DNA of 64,000 nucleotides from Bauldia litoralis. Lineage in GTDB: Bacteria; Pseudomonadota; Alphaproteobacteria; Rhizobiales; Kaistiaceae. Position 1 is the first letter of the stretch, and the number at the start of each line of letters is the position of its first letter. The stretch covers positions 62,001-126,000 of the forward strand of contig NZ_FMXQ01000003.1 in the NCBI RefSeq assembly GCF_900104485.1. The letters run 5' to 3'. Made by a program: the position numbers and the translations under genes. Shown here one piece after another: positions 24,827 through 32,927 of this stretch. The notes beneath the pieces were generated by a model. That model was not told the origin of the DNA. It searched no databases and saw only the letters and a program-made list of their open reading frames with translations.

Positions 24827-25513
24827 TCAGGCGCGGAGATAGCCGAGGATCACCTCCTCGGCATGGGCGCGCCGCGCCGCCATCTCCTTCTTCGAGGCGA
24901 GCGGCACCTTGAAGACCACCGAAAGCGTGTGGACGTTGGAGAAGTAGAAATAGATCAGCCCGGCGACCGAGATGTAGAGGTGGACCGGATCGACGCCCTT
25001 GCGGAAGACCCCCTGGCGCTGGCCCTCCGCCAGCACGGCGCGGAGCTGGGCGACGATCGGCGAATGGAGGCCCGGCATTTCGCCGATCTTTTTTACATAT
25101 TCGGCCCGCAGGATGTTTTCCGTCGACAGCAGACGAATGAACCAGGGATTGTCGCGGAAATGGTCGAAGGTGAAGCCGACCAGTTTCCGCATCGCCTCGA
25201 CGGGGGCCAGTTCGCCGAGATGCAGTTTCTGTTCGCCGAGGCGGATTTCGCGATAGCCCTCCAGCAGCACCGCTTCGTAGAGCGCTTCCTTGTTGCCGAA
25301 ATAGTGGTAGAGCAGCCGCTTGTTGGCCGCCGCCCGCGTCGCGATACGATCGACCCGGGCGCCGTCGAGCCCGTATTCGCAGAATTCCTCCCGCGCCGCG
25401 ATCAGGATGTCGCGCTTGGTCAGTTCGGGATTGCGCGCCCGCTGCGGCGTCTTGCGACGGGCAGGCGTATCGTCCGTCGCCTGCTTCAGGCTTTTCCGCC
25501 GACGCTCGACCAA
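24827..25513 (-). CDS. TetR-family regulator of the tct/DUF993 module
   Basis: About 228 residues. The helix-turn-helix is typical: RDILIAAREEFCEYGLDGARVDRIA followed by LLYHYFGNKEALYEAVLLEGYREIR. No ATG exists between the tctA stop and the DNA-binding domain, so a TTG at 25513 (with a GGGAAG stretch upstream) is the best start; this makes it overlap the 3' end of tctA by 28 nt. Transcribed after tctA, it is probably the last gene of the tctCBA operon. It is the natural candidate to bind the two palindromes at 28672-28759. The start is uncertain, the family is not. Confidence 0.85.
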   Translation of the reverse strand: MVERRRKSLKQATDDTPARRKTPQRARNPELTKRDILIAAREEFCEYGLDGARVDRIATRAAANKRLLYHYFGNKEALYEAVLLEGYREIRLGEQKLHLGELAPVEAMRKLVGFTFDHFRDNPWFIRLLSTENILRAEYVKKIGEMPGLHSPIVAQLRAVLAEGQRQGVFRKGVDPVHLYISVAGLIYFYFSNVHTLSVVFKVPLASKKEMAARRAHAEEVILGYLRA

Positions 25514-27009
25514 ATCCGTCTTCCCATGCCGTGGATACCCCGTCGCACCGGGCCAATGCTCAACAGGACCGTCACGGCGACGAGGATGCAGAATATCAGG
25601 CTGATCGGCCGGGTGAAGAACGGGCTCGGATCGCCATCGGTCAGCGTCAGGCCGCGCCGCAGGCTCTTGTCGAGGAGATCGCCGAGGATGATGCCAAGGA
25701 CGAGCGGCGCCATCGGATAGTCCATCCGCCGCAGCAGGAAGCCGACGATGCCGAAGACCAGCATGACGATCACGTCGAAGAATCGCTGGGTGATGGCGAA
25801 CGGCCCGATGACGCACAGGACGAAGACCACCGGCATCAGTCGCTCGCGCGGAATGCGCAGGACGAAAAGCAGCGGCCGGGTGAGGAACAGGCCGAAGACG
25901 GTGATGCCGATCGTCGCGACCACCAGCATGGCGATGATCTGGTAAACGAAGGCCGGCTGCTCGATCATGATCATCGGGCCGGGGCGGACCCCGTGGATGA
26001 ACAGCGCGGCGATCAGCACCGCGGCCGGCGCCGAGCCGGGAACGCCAAGCGTCAGCGCCGGAATCAGGGCGCCAGGCACGACCGCACTGTTGCCGGTCTC
26101 CGCGGCGGTCAGGCCCTCCACCGAGCCCTTGCCGAACTTGTCGGCCTCCTTGCTCGACCGCTTGGCGGCGGCATAGGAGGCCCAGGCGCCGATATCCTCG
26201 CCAACACCGGGGATGATGCCGACAAAGGTGCCGATGACGCCCGAACGTATCGCCGTGATCTTGTAGCGCCAAAGGTCGACAAACCGCGGCAGCACCCGGT
26301 CGACGGAACCTGGCACCATCTCGGCGCGCTTGCGGAACATGACGGTCAGCACCTCGGCGAAGCCGAAGGCGCCGACCATCGCCGGGATCAGGCCGATGCC
26401 GCCCTGAAGGTCGTGGATGCCGAAGGTGAAGCGGACATGGGCGTGGATGCCCTCCATGCCGACCATCGCAACGAGCAGGCCGAGGATGCCGGCGATATAG
26501 CCCTTGAGCGGCGCGCCCATTGAGGTCAGCTGGCCGGAGATCACCACTCCGAACAGCGCCAGCCAGAAGAATTCGAAGGAGCCGAAATCAAGCGCCAGGT
26601 CGGACAGGAGCGGCGCGCTGACGGCGAGGAAAACGATGCCGATCAGGGTGCCGATGGCCGAGGAACTTGTGGCGATGCCCATGGCGTAGCCGGCCTGGCC
26701 GGACATCGCCAGCGGATGGCCGTCGAGCGCCGTCGCAGCGTTGGCCGGCGTGCCGGGAATGTTGAGCAGGATGGCGCTCCGGCTGCCGCCATAGATCGCC
26801 CCGACATACATGCACAGCAGGATCAGGATCGCCTGCTCCGCCGGCATCTTGTAGGTCAGCGTCGTCAGGAGGGCGACACCCATCGTCGCCGTCAGGCCGG
26901 GCAGCGAACCGACCGCGATGCCGAGCAGCGTCGCCCAGGCCGCGTTGAACAGGGTGTTGAAGGACACCAGCGACCACAGGGCCGCGAAGAAGAGGTCAAG
27001 TCCGGTCAT
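25486..27009 (-). CDS. tctA: Tripartite tricarboxylate transporter large permease TctA
   Basis: 507 residues with about 11-12 hydrophobic helices. The family motifs GSLPGLTATMGVALL, YGGSRSAILLNIPGTPANAAT and GIIPGVGEDIGAWASYAAAKR are present, as is AAETGNSAVVPGALIPALTLGVPGS split over the second re-entrant repeat. It moves a carboxylated substrate with TctB and the periplasmic TctC using an ion gradient. The ATG at 27009 gives the usual length; the TTG at 27018 is an alternative. Confidence 0.94.
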   Translation of the reverse strand: MTGLDLFFAALWSLVSFNTLFNAAWATLLGIAVGSLPGLTATMGVALLTTLTYKMPAEQAILILLCMYVGAIYGGSRSAILLNIPGTPANAATALDGHPLAMSGQAGYAMGIATSSSAIGTLIGIVFLAVSAPLLSDLALDFGSFEFFWLALFGVVISGQLTSMGAPLKGYIAGILGLLVAMVGMEGIHAHVRFTFGIHDLQGGIGLIPAMVGAFGFAEVLTVMFRKRAEMVPGSVDRVLPRFVDLWRYKITAIRSGVIGTFVGIIPGVGEDIGAWASYAAAKRSSKEADKFGKGSVEGLTAAETGNSAVVPGALIPALTLGVPGSAPAAVLIAALFIHGVRPGPMIMIEQPAFVYQIIAMLVVATIGITVFGLFLTRPLLFVLRIPRERLMPVVFVLCVIGPFAITQRFFDVIVMLVFGIVGFLLRRMDYPMAPLVLGIILGDLLDKSLRRGLTLTDGDPSPFFTRPISLIFCILVAVTVLLSIGPVRRGIHGMGRRIWSSVGGKA

Positions 27010-27021
27010 CGGCGCCAATGC

Positions 27022-27525
27022 TCATGGAAGACGGACAAGGAACAACTCGCTGAACACGTAGCTGACGAACAGCCCGATCCCGAGGCCGATACCGATGGCC
27101 CAGGCCAGGCGGACCCAGCGCGACCCGCCTTCGTTCCATTCGAAGACCGCGATGAAGCTGGTAACGAAGAGGAATGTCGCCAGCCAGTAGGGCATGCGGC
27201 CGACGAGGCCGAGCGCGTAGATCAGGCACAACGCCAGCGCACCGAAGAGGCGAAGGGTTGCCGGCGAAAACCAGCTTTCCCTGTCGAAGGCGCCGCTCCA
27301 GCCGGTCGCGCCGCCGCGCCGCACCGCCTGGACGATGAGCAACACGCTGGCCACGCCGAGCGCCAGGCCGAGGAGGCCGGGGGTGAAGCCGGGCGCGCTC
27401 AGTGGATGGATGCGGCGCGCTTCGAGCCGGTCCATGTTCCACGCGCCGGCGACAACCGCCACGGACAGGGCAAAAAGAACCGCGCCGGTCACCAGATCGG
27501 CACGTCCCATGCTGCGATCGTTCAT
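27022..27525 (-). CDS. tctB: Tripartite tricarboxylate transporter small permease TctB
   Basis: 167 residues, four predicted transmembrane helices (about 9-28, 46-66, 88-108 and 138-158), as usual for TctB. It has little sequence conservation, so the call rests on topology and its place between tctA and tctC. Ribosome binding site weak; a second ATG at 27510 is possible. Confidence 0.85.
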   Translation of the reverse strand: MNDRSMGRADLVTGAVLFALSVAVVAGAWNMDRLEARRIHPLSAPGFTPGLLGLALGVASVLLIVQAVRRGGATGWSGAFDRESWFSPATLRLFGALALCLIYALGLVGRMPYWLATFLFVTSFIAVFEWNEGGSRWVRLAWAIGIGLGIGLFVSYVFSELFLVRLP

Positions 27526-27580
27526 TGGCAAACCATGGTGGACCGCGGGCGTGAGGACGCCCGCGGTCGTTTACGGGACC

Positions 27581-28591
27581 TTACTCGGCCATTGCCTCGC
27601 AGGTGATGCCGTACTTGCTCGGATCGACGACCGCCTCGTCACGCGCAACGCGGGCGCAGGCCTCGGTGATGATCACCGGCATGGCCTTTTCCAGCGCGGC
27701 ATCGCCATAGGACGGATCGAAGAAGGCGCCGCGCTCGCTCGCGTATTTCTTGAACGCGTCCGAGGTCGAGACCGTCTCTTCCCAGATCTTGTCGACCGTC
27801 TCGTAGACCTCGTCCGGTGCGCCGACCGGGATGAGGATGCCGAAATAGTCGGCCGAGACGTTCATGTCCGGCAGCCAGTTGGTGATCGGCGGGATCGGGT
27901 CGATGCCTTCGATCACCAGCGGCTTGTCGGAGAGCGCCGCGAGCGGACGCAGCTTGCCGGCCTTGATCAACTCGGCCTGTTCCGAGGCGAGCTGCGTCGT
28001 TGCGCCTGCTTCACCGCCGGCCGCCGCGATCACCGCGGGTGCGCCGCCGTCATAGGCGATCATCCGGCCGTCGCCACCGGCTTCTTCCTTGAGCGCGGCG
28101 AGCGCCATGCCGCCGGAGGAGTTGACGCCGGCGGTCGCGACCGTCGGGATGTCGCCGGACTTCATCGCCTCGAGGAAGCCGCCCATGTCGGTGATCGGCG
28201 AGTCGGCATTGACGCTGACCACCGGGACGTTGGCGACATGGAGGTAGATGCGGTAATCGGCGATCGACGTGTCGCCGATCAGGCCGGTGATGGCGTAGGT
28301 CGCGTTATTGGCGACCGCGTTGGCGGTCCAGGTATAGCCGTCGCGCTCTGCGTCGAGAGCGGCCTGGGTGCCGGTTGCGCCGGACGCGCCGGGCTGGTTG
28401 ACGACGACGACCGGCTGGCCGAGCGCCTCTTCGAGGATCGGGGCAAGGACGCGCGTCACCTGGTCGGTCGAGCCGCCGGCAGACCACGGAACGATGATGT
28501 TGATCGGACGATCCGGCTTCCATTCCGCGACCGCGACGGCCGGAAAGGTCAGTATCGACGCTGCGATAGCAGCGCTGAGAACCTGTTTCAT
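27581..28591 (-). CDS. tctC: Tripartite tricarboxylate transporter substrate-binding protein TctC
   Basis: 336 residues. Signal peptide cut after AVAVA. WKPDRPINIIVPWSAGGSTDQVTRVLAP and VVVVNQPGASGATGTQA are the family's ligand-binding loops. It captures a carboxylate in the periplasm and hands it to TctAB. AGGGAGG precedes the ATG. It is the first gene of the tctCBA-tetR operon, opposite a three-gene catabolic operon, so the transported compound is probably the substrate of those enzymes. Confidence 0.93.
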   Translation of the reverse strand: MKQVLSAAIAASILTFPAVAVAEWKPDRPINIIVPWSAGGSTDQVTRVLAPILEEALGQPVVVVNQPGASGATGTQAALDAERDGYTWTANAVANNATYAITGLIGDTSIADYRIYLHVANVPVVSVNADSPITDMGGFLEAMKSGDIPTVATAGVNSSGGMALAALKEEAGGDGRMIAYDGGAPAVIAAAGGEAGATTQLASEQAELIKAGKLRPLAALSDKPLVIEGIDPIPPITNWLPDMNVSADYFGILIPVGAPDEVYETVDKIWEETVSTSDAFKKYASERGAFFDPSYGDAALEKAMPVIITEACARVARDEAVVDPSKYGITCEAMAE

Positions 28592-28671
28592 TTATTTCCT
28601 CCCTTTGGTCTGACCGGACGTTTGGGAGGCCCGGTCGCCGCAGGCATCCTAGGTAAGGATCATCCCGCTGT

Positions 28672-28691
28672 AAATAACTATCCAGTTATTT
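28672..28691. promoter_or_regulatory. Operator 1 in the tctC/oxidoreductase divergent region
   Basis: AAATAACTATCCAGTTATTT: perfect 8-bp arms around ATCC, 81 bp before the tctC start. Its 18-bp core shares A-TAACTATCC-GTTA-T with operator 2. The size and symmetry fit a TetR dimer site; the TetR encoded at the far end of the operon is the likely binder (inference). Confidence 0.7.
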
Positions 28692-28717
28692 GATCGGCCG
28701 TTTGGCGCGCCCCGAGA

Positions 28718-28746
28718 TTGACTTGGCGGAGCGCCATGACTAGTAA
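28718..28746 (+). promoter_or_regulatory. Candidate promoter of the oxidoreductase-DUF993-isomerase operon
   Basis: TTGACT at 28718-28723, a 17-nt spacer, then TAGTAA at 28741-28746: a good sigma-70 match for this GC-rich genome. The -10 box lies inside operator 2, so a bound repressor would block polymerase directly. Confidence 0.55.
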
Positions 28747-28759
28747 CTATCCTGTTACT
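28742..28759. promoter_or_regulatory. Operator 2 in the tctC/oxidoreductase divergent region
   Basis: AGTAACTATCCTGTTACT: 6-bp perfect arms around TATCCT, differing from operator 1 only at outer positions and one inner base. Its centre is 69 bp from that of operator 1. It overlaps the -10 of the plus-strand promoter and lies 52 bp before the first start codon. Confidence 0.7.
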
Positions 28760-28810
28760 TAGCGCGGCGCGATCCCAAGAATGCCGCGACAATTTGGGGG
28801 GAATCGGAGT

Positions 28811-29962
28811 ATGGCAGTCCGTCGTCTCGGCATCATAATGCACGGTGTCACCGGCAGGATGGGGATGAACCAGCACCTCATCCGGTCGATCCTCGCCATC
28901 CGCGCCGATGGCGGTGTCACGCTGCCCTCCGGCGACCGGATCATGCCCGACCCGATCCTCGTCGGCCGCAACGCCGACAAGCTGGAGCAACTGGCGGCCG
29001 CCCACGGCGTCGAGCGCTGGAGCACCGACCTCGCCGCCGCGCTGGCAAATCCCGACGACGAAATTTTCTTCGACGCCGGCACGACACAGATGCGGCCAAA
29101 GATGCTGGAGCAGGCGATCGCCGCCGGCAAGCATGTCTATTGCGAGAAGCCGATCGCCACGACGCTCGATGAGGCGCTGAAGATCGCCCAGATCGCCGAG
29201 ACGGCCGGTGTCAAGAATGGCGTCGTCATGGACAAGCTCTTCCTGCCGGGACTCCTCAAGATCGCGATGCTGCGCAAGTCCGGCTTCTTCGGCCGCATGC
29301 TGAGGGTGCATTGCGAGTTCGGCTACTGGGTGTTCGAGGGCGACCTCCAGCCGATCCAGCGGCCGTCATGGAACTACCGCCTCGAGGATGGCGGCGGCAT
29401 CATTCTCGACATGCTTTGCCACTGGCGCTACGTGCTGGATAACCTGTTCGGCAATGTCGAGAGCGTCTCATGCCTCGGCGCGACGCAAATCCCGGAGCGG
29501 ATCGACGAGATGGGCCAGCCCTACAAGGCCACCGCCGACGATGCCGCCTTCAGCACCTTCCAGCTCGAGGGCGGCGTCATCGCGACGATCAACTCGTCCT
29601 GGACGACGCGCGTCTATCGTGACGATCTCGTCGTCTTCCAGGTCGATGGAACGCATGGCTCGGCCGTCGCCGGCCTCACCACCTGCAAGGTCCAGCCCCG
29701 GGTCGCGACGCCGCGGCCGGTATGGAATCCGGACGAGAAGCAGACCCGCGACTTCCGCGACGACTGGCAGGAGGTCCCCGACACCGTTCCCTATCCGAAC
29801 GGCTTCCGTGCGCAGTGGGAGATGTTCATCCGCCACGTCGTTGCCGACGAGCCGTGGTCCTACACGCTTCGCGAAGGCGCCAAGGGCCTGCAGCTCGTCG
29901 ATTCCGCGCTCGACAGCTGGCGCGAGCGCCGGTGGATCGACCTCCCGGCATTGCCGGCGTGA
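28811..29962 (+). CDS. Gfo/Idh/MocA family oxidoreductase
   Basis: 383 residues. The N-terminal NAD(P) fold reads LGIIMHGVTGRMGMNQHLIRS, an unusual glycine pattern shared by a specific subgroup, then HVYCEKPIATTLDEALK (catalytic EKP). GGGIILDMLCHWRYVLDNLFG holds the acid/base His region. Members oxidise or reduce a sugar or cyclitol hydroxyl. I start at the ATG at 28811, after CGGAG. It is the first gene of a three-gene operon with a DUF993 protein (5 nt gap) and a TIM-barrel isomerase, all likely acting on whatever TctABC imports. Confidence 0.92.
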   Translation: MAVRRLGIIMHGVTGRMGMNQHLIRSILAIRADGGVTLPSGDRIMPDPILVGRNADKLEQLAAAHGVERWSTDLAAALANPDDEIFFDAGTTQMRPKMLEQAIAAGKHVYCEKPIATTLDEALKIAQIAETAGVKNGVVMDKLFLPGLLKIAMLRKSGFFGRMLRVHCEFGYWVFEGDLQPIQRPSWNYRLEDGGGIILDMLCHWRYVLDNLFGNVESVSCLGATQIPERIDEMGQPYKATADDAAFSTFQLEGGVIATINSSWTTRVYRDDLVVFQVDGTHGSAVAGLTTCKVQPRVATPRPVWNPDEKQTRDFRDDWQEVPDTVPYPNGFRAQWEMFIRHVVADEPWSYTLREGAKGLQLVDSALDSWRERRWIDLPALPA

Positions 29963-29967
29963 CCGCC

Positions 29968-31131
29968 ATGACCGATCTCAGGATTCCGGACGCTGGCAAC
30001 GGCCTGGAGACTTTCCGCTTCGGCGCGGCGAGTCCCTTCCCGACGACCGCCTCGGCGCCCTTCAACCGCGTCGCCTTCGGCGCCGCCCATGTCGTTGCCG
30101 ACCCGCGCGCCGATGTCGATCCGTGGCTCGCGGCCGCCATCGACTGGGACGCCACGATCGCCTATCGCCGCCATCTGTGGGGCCTCGGCATCCACGTCGC
30201 CGAGGCCATGGACACCGCCCAGCGCGGCATGGGCCTCGACTGGCCGAATGCGCTGGACCTGATCCGCCGATCGACGGCCGCGGCCAGGGCCGACGGCCAC
30301 CGCAACCTTGCCGCCGGCGCCGGCACCGATCACCTCGACCCCGCCGAGGCGACTTCGGTCGATCAGGTTATCCGCGCCTATGAGGAGCAGTTCGAGGCCA
30401 TCGAAGCCGCTGGCGCGCCGATCATTCTGATGGCCAGCCGCGCGCTCGCCCGGGTCGCGACCTCGGCCGACGACTATCTCAGGGTCTATGATCGCCTGCT
30501 CTCCCAGGCCCGCGAACCGGTGATCATTCACTGGCTCGGCGACATGTTCGACCCGGCGCTTGCCGGCTACTGGGGCTCCGACGATATCGCCACGGCGATG
30601 GCGACCGCGCTCGACGCGATCCGAGCCCATCCAGACAAGGTCGATGGCATCAAGATCTCCCTGCTCGACGCCGACTGGGAAATCGCCATGCGGCGCAAGC
30701 TGCCGGCCGGCGTGCGGATGTATACCGGCGACGACTTCAATTTCGCCGAACTGATCCTCGGCGACGAGCAGGGCTATTCCGATGCGTTGCTCGGCATCTT
30801 CGATTCGATCGCGCCGGCTGCCTCGGCGGCGCTGGCGCGGCTTGCCGATGGCGACGAGGCCGGATTTCGGCAGATTCTCGAGCCGACGGTCCCGCTGTCC
30901 CGGCTGATCTTCGCCGCGCCCACCCGCTTCTACAAGACCGGCGTCGTCTTCCTTGCCTGGCTGAACGGCTACCAAGACCACTTCACGATGATCGGCGGCC
31001 AGGAGAGCGCCCGCTCGGTCCGTCACCTGACAAACGTCGCCCGGCTCGCCGACACGGCGCGGTTGATCGTCGACCCAGAGCAGGCAACGGTGCGGCTGAA
31101 GGCCTACCTCGCCGTCCACGGCATCGACTAA
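29968..31131 (+). CDS. DUF993 family protein (dihydrodipicolinate-synthase-like aldolase fold)
   Basis: 387 residues. It looks like a TIM barrel of the DapA superfamily. The segment VDGIKIS around Lys229 matches the strand that carries the Schiff-base lysine in DapA-type aldolases, whereas the usual Tyr of that family is not evident (IIHWLGDMFDP occupies that place). No reaction is established for DUF993. Context suggests carbon-carbon cleavage of an oxidised sugar acid after the Gfo/Idh/MocA step. A GTG nine bases upstream is an alternative start. Confidence 0.85.
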   Translation: MTDLRIPDAGNGLETFRFGAASPFPTTASAPFNRVAFGAAHVVADPRADVDPWLAAAIDWDATIAYRRHLWGLGIHVAEAMDTAQRGMGLDWPNALDLIRRSTAAARADGHRNLAAGAGTDHLDPAEATSVDQVIRAYEEQFEAIEAAGAPIILMASRALARVATSADDYLRVYDRLLSQAREPVIIHWLGDMFDPALAGYWGSDDIATAMATALDAIRAHPDKVDGIKISLLDADWEIAMRRKLPAGVRMYTGDDFNFAELILGDEQGYSDALLGIFDSIAPAASAALARLADGDEAGFRQILEPTVPLSRLIFAAPTRFYKTGVVFLAWLNGYQDHFTMIGGQESARSVRHLTNVARLADTARLIVDPEQATVRLKAYLAVHGID

Positions 31132-31134
31132 GCC

Positions 31135-32004
31135 ATGCGCGACCTCTCCGCCGACGCATTCCTTCGCTACCTGTCGCTGAACACCGGCACCGTCCGCGCC
31201 CAGGACGATCTGCTGTCGATCATGGAAGCGGCGCAGCGTCATGGCATCTCGGTGATCTCGCCGTGGCGCGACCAGGTCGCGGCGGTGGGCCTCGATCGTG
31301 TCGTTGCCGCTGTCCGCGACGGTGGCTTCTCCCTCTCGGGCTATTGCCGCGGTGGCCTGTTTCCGGCCGACGCGGCGCATCGCGCCGAGGTCCGCGACGA
31401 CAATCGTCGCGCGGTCGACGAAGCAGCGGCACTCGGCGCGCCGTGCCTGGTGATGGTGGTCGGCGGCCTGCCGCACCTTTCCCGGCCGGGCTCGGCGCCA
31501 TCGACCGATATCGCCTTGTCCCGCACCCAGGTCGCCGATGGCATCGCTGAATTGCTGGACTATGCCAGGGCCGCCGACATGCCGCTGGCGCTGGAGCCGC
31601 TGCATCCGATGATGGCGCCGGAGCGCTCCTGCCTCTGCACGCTCCGCCAGGCGCTCGACCTCTGCGACGCGATCGATCCCGAACGGTCGGGCGGACTGGG
31701 CATCGCGCTCGATGTCTATCATGTGTGGTGGGACTTCGAGGTCATGCCGCAGATCGAGCGGATGGGCGCCGACCGGATGCTGGCCTTCCACGTCTGCGAC
31801 TGGCTGGTGCCGACCACCAGCGTCCTTTCGGGGCGCGGCATGATGGGCGATGGCATCATCGAGATCCGCAAGCTGCGCGGAGCGGTCGAAGCCCTCGGAT
31901 TCGACGGTGCCTGCGAGGTCGAGGTCCTTTCGGACGACTGGTGGGCGCGACCGCTCGACGAAGTGCTTTCGGTGATGGTCGAGCGCTACAGGACGGCCTG
32001 CTGA
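31135..32004 (+). CDS. Sugar phosphate isomerase/epimerase (xylose-isomerase-like TIM barrel)
   Basis: 289 residues. Metal-site segments follow the usual order: LALEPLHPMM (Glu), IALDVYHVWWD (Asp and His), MLAFHVCDW (His), and ACEVEVLSDDWW (Glu). Such enzymes isomerise or epimerise ketoses or keto-acids, often as the middle step of inositol or sugar-acid breakdown. It starts 3 nt after the DUF993 gene and closes the operon; a GC hairpin follows its stop. The true substrate is unknown. Confidence 0.88.
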   Translation: MRDLSADAFLRYLSLNTGTVRAQDDLLSIMEAAQRHGISVISPWRDQVAAVGLDRVVAAVRDGGFSLSGYCRGGLFPADAAHRAEVRDDNRRAVDEAAALGAPCLVMVVGGLPHLSRPGSAPSTDIALSRTQVADGIAELLDYARAADMPLALEPLHPMMAPERSCLCTLRQALDLCDAIDPERSGGLGIALDVYHVWWDFEVMPQIERMGADRMLAFHVCDWLVPTTSVLSGRGMMGDGIIEIRKLRGAVEALGFDGACEVEVLSDDWWARPLDEVLSVMVERYRTAC

Positions 32005-32005
32005 C

Positions 32006-32020
32006 GGGGCGCTTCGCCCC
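32006..32020 (+). terminator. Hairpin after the catabolic operon
   Basis: GGGGCG-CTT-CGCCCC, a 6-bp perfect GC stem with a 3-nt loop placed directly after the stop codon. There is no T-run, so intrinsic termination is only possible, not certain. Confidence 0.4.
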
Positions 32021-32096
32021 CGTTCGGCGCAATCACCCTTGCGACCCGCCTCCCGGACCTCCAAATAGGATCAAACAGAGAGGTCCGAGGGAGACG

Positions 32097-32387
32097 ATGA
32101 TCTATCGCAATATCCAGTTCCAGCCGCGAACGTGGCAGGGGCGCATCGGCATCATCCTCGCCGCCGCCCTTGGAGTTGGGCTGCTCGTCGCCTTCGTGAT
32201 CCTGACCCTCGGCGTCGCCATTCTGCTCCTGCCGGTGATCGCGGTATTTGCCGCGATCGGCTGGTGGCGTTGGCGCAAGATCGAGGCGGCGATGCGCGAA
32301 CAGGCGGCGCAGGGCCAGACCGACGATCGCACCATCGAGATCGATTACCAGGTGATCGGCGACCGCGACGGAACCCGCCGGGATTAG
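32097..32387 (+). CDS. Small membrane protein with two helices, unknown function
   Basis: 96 residues. Two adjoining hydrophobic segments (about 17-38 and 39-58) form a hairpin, followed by a charged cytoplasmic tail ending in acidic residues. GAGGGAG lies just before the ATG. No named family recognised; similar short proteins are common in Hyphomicrobiales. Confidence 0.75.
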   Translation: MIYRNIQFQPRTWQGRIGIILAAALGVGLLVAFVILTLGVAILLLPVIAVFAAIGWWRWRKIEAAMREQAAQGQTDDRTIEIDYQVIGDRDGTRRD

Positions 32388-32445
32388 CCGAAAACCGGGT
32401 CGCGATGCGCCCGGCTCTCGTTGCGATGCGACTGGCGGCCGCGCC

Positions 32446-32817
32446 TCACGCCGGCCTGATGTATTTCCCGTAGACCCAGGCGGCCCGGTACTGGCCGCCG
32501 CCATTCGGGTCGATCCACACCTGGCACCACTGGTAGCGGACGGCCTGGCGCTGTTGCCACTTCGCCAGCCCGGCGATGGCGTCGAGGGTGACGCCGCCGG
32601 TGCATTTGCCGGTCAGCGAGAGCGTCGTGTTGTTGGGATAGGCGACGAGGATCTGTGACTGGCTGCTCGGCCAGGCGCGGATGTTGAGCGTGTCGCCGGG
32701 GGGAACATCGGTCACCGACCAGGCGAAGAAGGCGGAGGCGCCGCCGGGTGTCGCGGCGGCGAAGAGGCCGGCAATCAGCACGAAGGCCGCAAGAAATCCG
32801 ATTCGGAAGGTTTTCAT
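32446..32817 (-). CDS. Secreted SH3-domain protein
   Basis: 123 residues. Signal peptide (about 1-28, ending GGASA), then a bacterial SH3 fold: DTLNIRAWPSSQSQILVAYPNNTTL. Cys residues at the TGKCTGG and YQWCQVW positions could form a disulfide, and the protein ends AAWVYGKYIRPA, as in SH3 type 3 domains. Likely periplasmic, perhaps binding cell-wall peptides. AGGAA precedes the ATG at 32817. Confidence 0.85.
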   Translation of the reverse strand: MKTFRIGFLAAFVLIAGLFAAATPGGASAFFAWSVTDVPPGDTLNIRAWPSSQSQILVAYPNNTTLSLTGKCTGGVTLDAIAGLAKWQQRQAVRYQWCQVWIDPNGGGQYRAAWVYGKYIRPA

Positions 32818-32927
32818 TGTCAGGTTCCTGTCTCTCTCCCGGCGTCGCAACGCCGGGTCCCGGGCGCCAACCCGACGTGGTTATCGCCGGCACCCGCTGA
32901 ACCGCCGCTGAACGAAACGCCGGCTCG

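Noticed and set aside
24827-26272. 481-codon minus frame as one TetR fusion protein
   Set aside because: Its first half is an out-of-frame reading of tctA; only the part after about 25513 is TetR-like.
29860-32064. 734-codon minus-strand frame across the catabolic operon
   Set aside because: Covers two well-supported plus-strand genes and has no recognisable domain or ribosome site.
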